A program made the position numbers and the translations under genes. Shown in pieces: positions 60,351 to 64,000 of a stretch of DNA of 64,000 bases; position 1 is the first letter of the stretch; each line of letters starts with the position of its first letter. The DNA comes from Salinisphaera sp040361255 (GTDB lineage: Bacteria; Pseudomonadota; Gammaproteobacteria; Nevskiales; Salinisphaeraceae), in contig NZ_APNG01000002.1 in assembly GCF_040361255.1 (NCBI RefSeq), positions 124,001 to 188,000 on the forward strand, given 5' to 3'. Under the pieces are notes generated by a model. It made no database searches. It saw only the letters and a program-made list of their open reading frames with translations, and was not told where the DNA came from.

Positions 60351-61301
60351 TTACCAGATCACCAGCTCCACACGCCGATTCTGGGCCTTGCCGACATCGC
60401 TGTTGTTGCTCGCACGCGGCACCGCATAGCCCACACCCCAGGGCTTGAGCCGGCTGCGCTCCACGCCGTAGCGACTCACCAGGGCGTTCACCACCGCTGC
60501 GGCACGCCGCTGCGACAAATCGATGTTGTAGTCGAATGTGCCCCGACTATCCGTATGCCCGACCACCAGCAGTTTCAGATTGGGCCGCTCGGCCATGAGC
60601 TTGGCGATTTCCGATAGTGTCGGCCGCGACTCGGCCTTGACCTCGGTGCGATCGGTATTGAAGAAGATGCCATAGAGCGCGACACGTCCCTGCGTATCCA
60701 GATCGTTGGCCATCTGGGCGGCATTAACCGAAATCGCGCCGATCTCGCGCGGTTTGACCCGTAGCGTATCCACCTGGGCCACCACGCCGGCACTGCCCGC
60801 CGCGATCTGTATCCCCACGTAGATATCACCGTCGCTATCGGGCTTGCGGGCAGCCATGTACTGCTGATTGTCGCCGGCACTGCGAAAGCGGGCGGCATCG
60901 ACCCGGTAGCCCGGCGACGCACGCAGGAAGGTGGGGCCGCAATTGCTGCCCTCGCATTCGTAAACGATATCGAAGCCCGCGCGCCCGAGACGCTGCGCAT
61001 ACTCGGCGGCCGCCTCGTCGACCTGTGTGTTATCGGCCAGCTCGTAGGTGATCCGCGTCAGCGCCCCCTCGACCGTGCGCGTGGCCGAAATATTGCCATT
61101 GATGCCACCGCGCTGGGCGATACGATCGACGATCAGGGGATAGGTCGCGAAGTCCTGGCGTTCGCTGGCGACCATACGGGCGGTGCTCGGCGGCGCAACG
61201 GCCGGCGTGGGCGGTGATTGCTGGGCATGGGCGGGCGCCGCGGCCACCAGGCTCACGAACACACATACACAGGCAAACAGGCAAGACGCGCATCTGATCA
61301 T
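60351..61301 (-). CDS. DUF4892 and OmpA-domain outer-membrane protein
   Basis: A 316-residue exported protein with a signal peptide (residues 1-26, ending APAHAQ). An N-terminal DUF4892-like domain follows (PLIVDRIAQRGGINGNISAT, CEGSNCGPTFLRASPGYRVD). The C-terminal OmpA peptidoglycan-binding domain has IFFNTDRTEVKAESRP, VVGHTDSRGTFDYNIDLSQR and NRRVELVIW, typical in full. Cys residues in the first domain could form a disulfide. It is convergent with tonB; the shared envelope function is suggestive only. Confidence 0.88.
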   Translation of the reverse strand: MIRCASCLFACVCVFVSLVAAAPAHAQQSPPTPAVAPPSTARMVASERQDFATYPLIVDRIAQRGGINGNISATRTVEGALTRITYELADNTQVDEAAAEYAQRLGRAGFDIVYECEGSNCGPTFLRASPGYRVDAARFRSAGDNQQYMAARKPDSDGDIYVGIQIAAGSAGVVAQVDTLRVKPREIGAISVNAAQMANDLDTQGRVALYGIFFNTDRTEVKAESRPTLSEIAKLMAERPNLKLLVVGHTDSRGTFDYNIDLSQRRAAAVVNALVSRYGVERSRLKPWGVGYAVPRASNNSDVGKAQNRRVELVIW

Positions 61302-61477
61302 GTCGCGATAATAACCGCGCCGGCTGATCCTGTCAGGCCTGCAAATGCCGGCGATGTGCGCCCAACCCCGTTAGCCGCCTGGCGCGCCCGCACACAGGCC
61401 GGCAATCCGGCCGAAGCCGAGGCAGGCAACGCCCTGCGGATACCGGACTTCGCAACCGCTGCTCGCCGGGATGGCAC

Positions 61478-61510
61478 AAAAAAAGAGCCGGTGTCGCCAC
61501 CGGCTCTTTT
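61478..61510 (-). terminator. Terminator of fadBA
   Basis: On the minus strand a 13-base stem (AAAAGAGCCGGTG with CACCGGCTCTTTT) encloses a 4-base loop and is followed by further T. It lies 22 bases after the fadA stop codon. Partially symmetrical A/T runs could allow use from both sides. Confidence 0.85.
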
Positions 61511-61532
61511 ATTCACCCGAGAGGGTGGACGA

Positions 61533-62711
61533 CTAGTTCACGCGTTCGATCACCGTCGCGATGCCCTGGCCCATGCCGATACACATCGTGGCCAGCCCCA
61601 TGGTCGCATCCTTGTCTTCCAGGATATGCGCCAGTGCGCCGGTGATACGTGCGCCCGAGGTGCCCAGCGGGTGGCCGAGCGCGATCGCGCCGCCACGGAT
61701 GTTGATTACATCCTGACGGTCTTCGATGCCCAGCTCCTTGAGTACCGCCAGACTTTGCGCGGCGAATGCCTCGTTAAGCTCGAAATAGTCGATATCCGAG
61801 AGACTTACGCCTGCTCGTTCGAGTGCTTTCTTGCTCGCCGGGACGGGCCCGCGCCCCATCACCGACGGGTCGCAACCGGCCACGGCCATGCCGCGAATCC
61901 GGGCCATCGGCTTCAGGCCGAGTTCCTTGGCCTTGCCGGCCGACATCACCAGCACGGCCGCCGCGCCGTCGGAGATCGCCGACGAGTTGCCGGCCGTGAC
62001 CGTGCCGCCGCGCGGGTTGAACGCCGGACGCAACGAACCCAGGCCTTCCATGCTCGCATCGGCGCGCACGACCTCGTCGTGCTTGGCCATGAACATATGA
62101 CCATCCGCGTCGTAGCCCTTGACCGGCACGATTTCGTCGTCGAACTCGCCGTCGACGTTCGCCTTGTGGGCACGCTGATGCGAGTTCAGGGCGAACGTAT
62201 CCTGGGCCTGCCGATCGATGCTGTGGATATTGGCCAGCATTTCCGCGGTCAGGCCCATCATGGCCGCCGGCTTGGCGACATACTTGGATAGCTGCGGGGC
62301 GATGTCGACGTTGTAGTCCATGGGTACATGGCCCATGTGCTCGACGCCGCCGCAGATGAAGATGCCGTCGATACCGGCTGCGATCTGGCCGACCGCGGTA
62401 TGAATCGACTGCATGGACGAACCGCACAGGCGGTTCACGGTCTGGCCGGCCACTGCATGCGGCAATCCGGCCAGCAACGCGGCGTTACGCCCGATGTTGA
62501 GGCCCTGCTCCTTGGTCTGCTGCACGCAGCCCCAGATCACATCTTCCACGGTTTCCGGGTCGATCGCGGAATTGCGCTCGAGCAGCGCTTTCATAAGCGC
62601 GGCCGAGAGCTCTTCGGCACGGGTGTTACGAAACATGCCGCCCTTCGAGCGGCCCATCGCGGTACGTACCGCGTCGACTATAACAATGTCTTGTTTATCA
62701 AGTTCTTGCAT
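61533..62711 (-). CDS. fadA: 3-ketoacyl-CoA thiolase FadA
   Basis: Beta subunit of the fatty-acid oxidation complex: cleaves 3-ketoacyl-CoA with CoA to acetyl-CoA and a shortened acyl-CoA. It is 392 residues. Nucleophile C96 is in NRLCGSSMQSIH, the His motif is IALGHPLGTSGAR near residue 350, and the second Cys is in MCIGMGQGIA near residue 380. It lies 33 bases after the fadB stop on the same strand and forms the fadBA operon. Confidence 0.96.
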   Translation of the reverse strand: MQELDKQDIVIVDAVRTAMGRSKGGMFRNTRAEELSAALMKALLERNSAIDPETVEDVIWGCVQQTKEQGLNIGRNAALLAGLPHAVAGQTVNRLCGSSMQSIHTAVGQIAAGIDGIFICGGVEHMGHVPMDYNVDIAPQLSKYVAKPAAMMGLTAEMLANIHSIDRQAQDTFALNSHQRAHKANVDGEFDDEIVPVKGYDADGHMFMAKHDEVVRADASMEGLGSLRPAFNPRGGTVTAGNSSAISDGAAAVLVMSAGKAKELGLKPMARIRGMAVAGCDPSVMGRGPVPASKKALERAGVSLSDIDYFELNEAFAAQSLAVLKELGIEDRQDVINIRGGAIALGHPLGTSGARITGALAHILEDKDATMGLATMCIGMGQGIATVIERVN

Positions 62712-62744
62712 GATTTTCTCTCGAAACGGGTTGAGCCTTACGCC

Positions 62745-64000
62745 TTACTGTCCGTAGTACGTTTCGCCGTTGGCGGCCATTTCACGCATGCGCTCGGTCG
62801 GCTCGTAGAGTTTGCCGAGGTGGCTGTACTGATCGGCCTTCTCACAGACCGTGGCCAGGCCCTGCGCATCGGCGTACTTGAGCGCGCCGCCGCGGAACGG
62901 CGGGAAGCCCAGACCCATGATCAGGCCCATATCGACCTCGTTCGGGGTTTCGGCGATCCCTTCCTCGAGCGCGCGTGCGGCTTCGATGATCATCGGGATC
63001 ATCATGCGGTCGACGATCTCGTCGGCGTCGAAATCCTTCTGGCCGTCCTTCTGCACGCTGGCGACCAGCTCGTAGGCCTTGTCGTCCTGCGTCTTCTTGG
63101 GACGACCCTTCTTGTCCTTCTCGTACTTGTAGTAGCCGGCGCCACTCTTCTGCCCCAGACGGTCGTTTTCGACCATGACGTCCAGCGACGACGTGCCCTC
63201 GCTGGTCATACGATCCGGGTAACCTTCGGCCAGCACTTCCTCGACGTGCTGCGACGTATCCATGCCGACCACGTCGGACAGATAGGCCGGGCCCATGGGC
63301 CAGCCGAACTTCTCCATGACCTTGTCGATCTTGGCGAAATCAGCGCCGTCGGTGATCAGCTGCTGGAAGCCGAAGAAGTACGGGAACAGGATACGGTTGA
63401 CCAGAAAGCCCGGGCAGTCGTTGACCACGATCGGGGTCTTGCCGAGCCGGTGCGCGTAATCGACGATCGTGGCGATCGCCTCTTCCGAGCTCTTCTCTCC
63501 CTTGATGACTTCCACCAGCGGCATCTTGTGCACCGGGTTGAAGAAATGCATGCCGAGGAAGTTCTCGGGACGCTTGAGCGCACCGGCCAGCGTGTCGATG
63601 GAAATACTTGAAGTATTGGACGCAAGTATCGTCTTTTCCGATACTTTTTCTTCCGTCTCCGCCAGCACGCTCTTCTTGATCTTCGGATTTTCGACCACCG
63701 CTTCGATCACGGCGTCGACGTTGCCGAAATCACCGTAGGTGAGCGTGGGCCGGATACGCGACATGCCTTCGGCCATCTTCGCGGTATCCATCTTGCCGCG
63801 TTCGACGCCCTTGGAGAAATGCTTGGCCGCTTCTTCCAGGCCCTGGTCGATAGCCTCTTCCTTGATGTCCTTCATCAGGATCGGCACGCCCTTGTAGGCG
63901 CTCTGGTAGGCGATACCGCCGCCCATGATCCCGGCGCCGAGTACCGCGGCCTGCTCGATCGAGTGCGCGATCTTGCCGTACTTCTTGCCTTTCTTCTTGA
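62745..64000 (-). CDS. fadB: Fatty-acid oxidation complex alpha subunit FadB, C-terminal part (5' end outside window)
   Basis: 418 residues are visible; the frame continues beyond the window edge. It covers the 3-hydroxyacyl-CoA dehydrogenase part of FadB. The NAD-binding motif AAVLGAGIMGGGIAYQSA is near the visible start. Further on lie SNTSSISIDTLAGALKRPEN, GMHFFNPVHKMPLVEVIKG with the catalytic His, and NDCPGFLVNRILFPYFFGF. The last ~140 residues form the second helical domain (DVMVENDRLGQKSGAGYYKY), ending NGETYYGQ. The hydratase part must lie upstream. With FadA it performs the last three beta-oxidation steps. Confidence 0.95.
   Translation of the reverse strand, partial: KKKGKKYGKIAHSIEQAAVLGAGIMGGGIAYQSAYKGVPILMKDIKEEAIDQGLEEAAKHFSKGVERGKMDTAKMAEGMSRIRPTLTYGDFGNVDAVIEAVVENPKIKKSVLAETEEKVSEKTILASNTSSISIDTLAGALKRPENFLGMHFFNPVHKMPLVEVIKGEKSSEEAIATIVDYAHRLGKTPIVVNDCPGFLVNRILFPYFFGFQQLITDGADFAKIDKVMEKFGWPMGPAYLSDVVGMDTSQHVEEVLAEGYPDRMTSEGTSSLDVMVENDRLGQKSGAGYYKYEKDKKGRPKKTQDDKAYELVASVQKDGQKDFDADEIVDRMMIPMIIEAARALEEGIAETPNEVDMGLIMGLGFPPFRGGALKYADAQGLATVCEKADQYSHLGKLYEPTERMREMAANGETYYGQ

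Overview
The window comes from a high-GC gammaproteobacterium with compact gene packing. Co-directional genes often share ATGA or TGATG stop/start overlaps. The organism is not stated. The malonate decarboxylase island, ornithine-lipid synthase, PQQ dehydrogenase, Tm-1-like genes, fadBA and ClpB would fit a marine or halophilic lineage such as Salinisphaera, but that is an inference. About 60 protein genes, one tRNA and a set of operator and terminator candidates can be supported. No phage, insertion sequence or CRISPR array is visible.

Region by region. 0-11 kb: end of an MFS transporter, a diguanylate cyclase, queD and queE (7-deazaguanine synthesis), an enoyl-CoA hydratase-like gene, a K+ channel-like protein, a small lipoprotein, ilvD with a divergent LysR gene, a YcbX-like MOSC protein and an AraC regulator. 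11.2-12.0 kb: a block of three repeat modules with an exact 270-bp period, each with inverted arms built from a 10-bp motif. 12-16 kb: an aldehyde dehydrogenase, a MarR/isochorismatase pair and a class C beta-lactamase-like hydrolase. 16-18.6 kb: an operon holding separate homologues of the two halves of plant Tm-1 plus a SRPBCC protein; the first gene carries a one-base frameshift. 18.6-21 kb: a PQQ dehydrogenase lipoprotein coupled to a small membrane protein. 21-24.8 kb: olsB and a divergent phospholipid methyltransferase-like gene separated by an array of Pho-box-like half-sites, then a LysE exporter with AraC regulator and a hemerythrin protein. 24.9-34 kb: a large lipoprotein hydrolase, three c-di-GMP enzymes, a dienelactone hydrolase, ohr and an orphan envelope protein.

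34-45 kb is a malonate utilisation island. It has a Bcr/CflA-type transporter, mdcABCDEGH on the minus strand, the LysR gene mdcR, the malonate transporter madLM and a GntR regulator, followed by tRNA-Ala(CGC). 45-51 kb: a DUF2064 glycosyltransferase-like protein, an M14 peptidase, a LOG protein and clpB with a heat-shock-like promoter. 51-53 kb is an AT-richer stretch with two orphan envelope proteins. 53-57 kb: a Tat-exported aldo/keto reductase coupled to an ATP/ADP-carrier-like permease, a second aldo/keto reductase, and a Leu/Val-type dehydrogenase. 57.4-61.3 kb: a secreted protein with exbB-exbD-exbD-tonB and a convergent DUF4892-OmpA protein. The window ends in fadBA, with fadB cut by the window edge.

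The clearest functional units are malonate uptake and decarboxylation to acetyl-CoA, fatty-acid beta-oxidation, c-di-GMP turnover, TonB energisation, and a probable phosphate-responsive membrane-lipid pair. No complete new system is proven. The best candidates for new biology are the 270-bp repeat block, the Tm-1-like operon and the Pho-box array.
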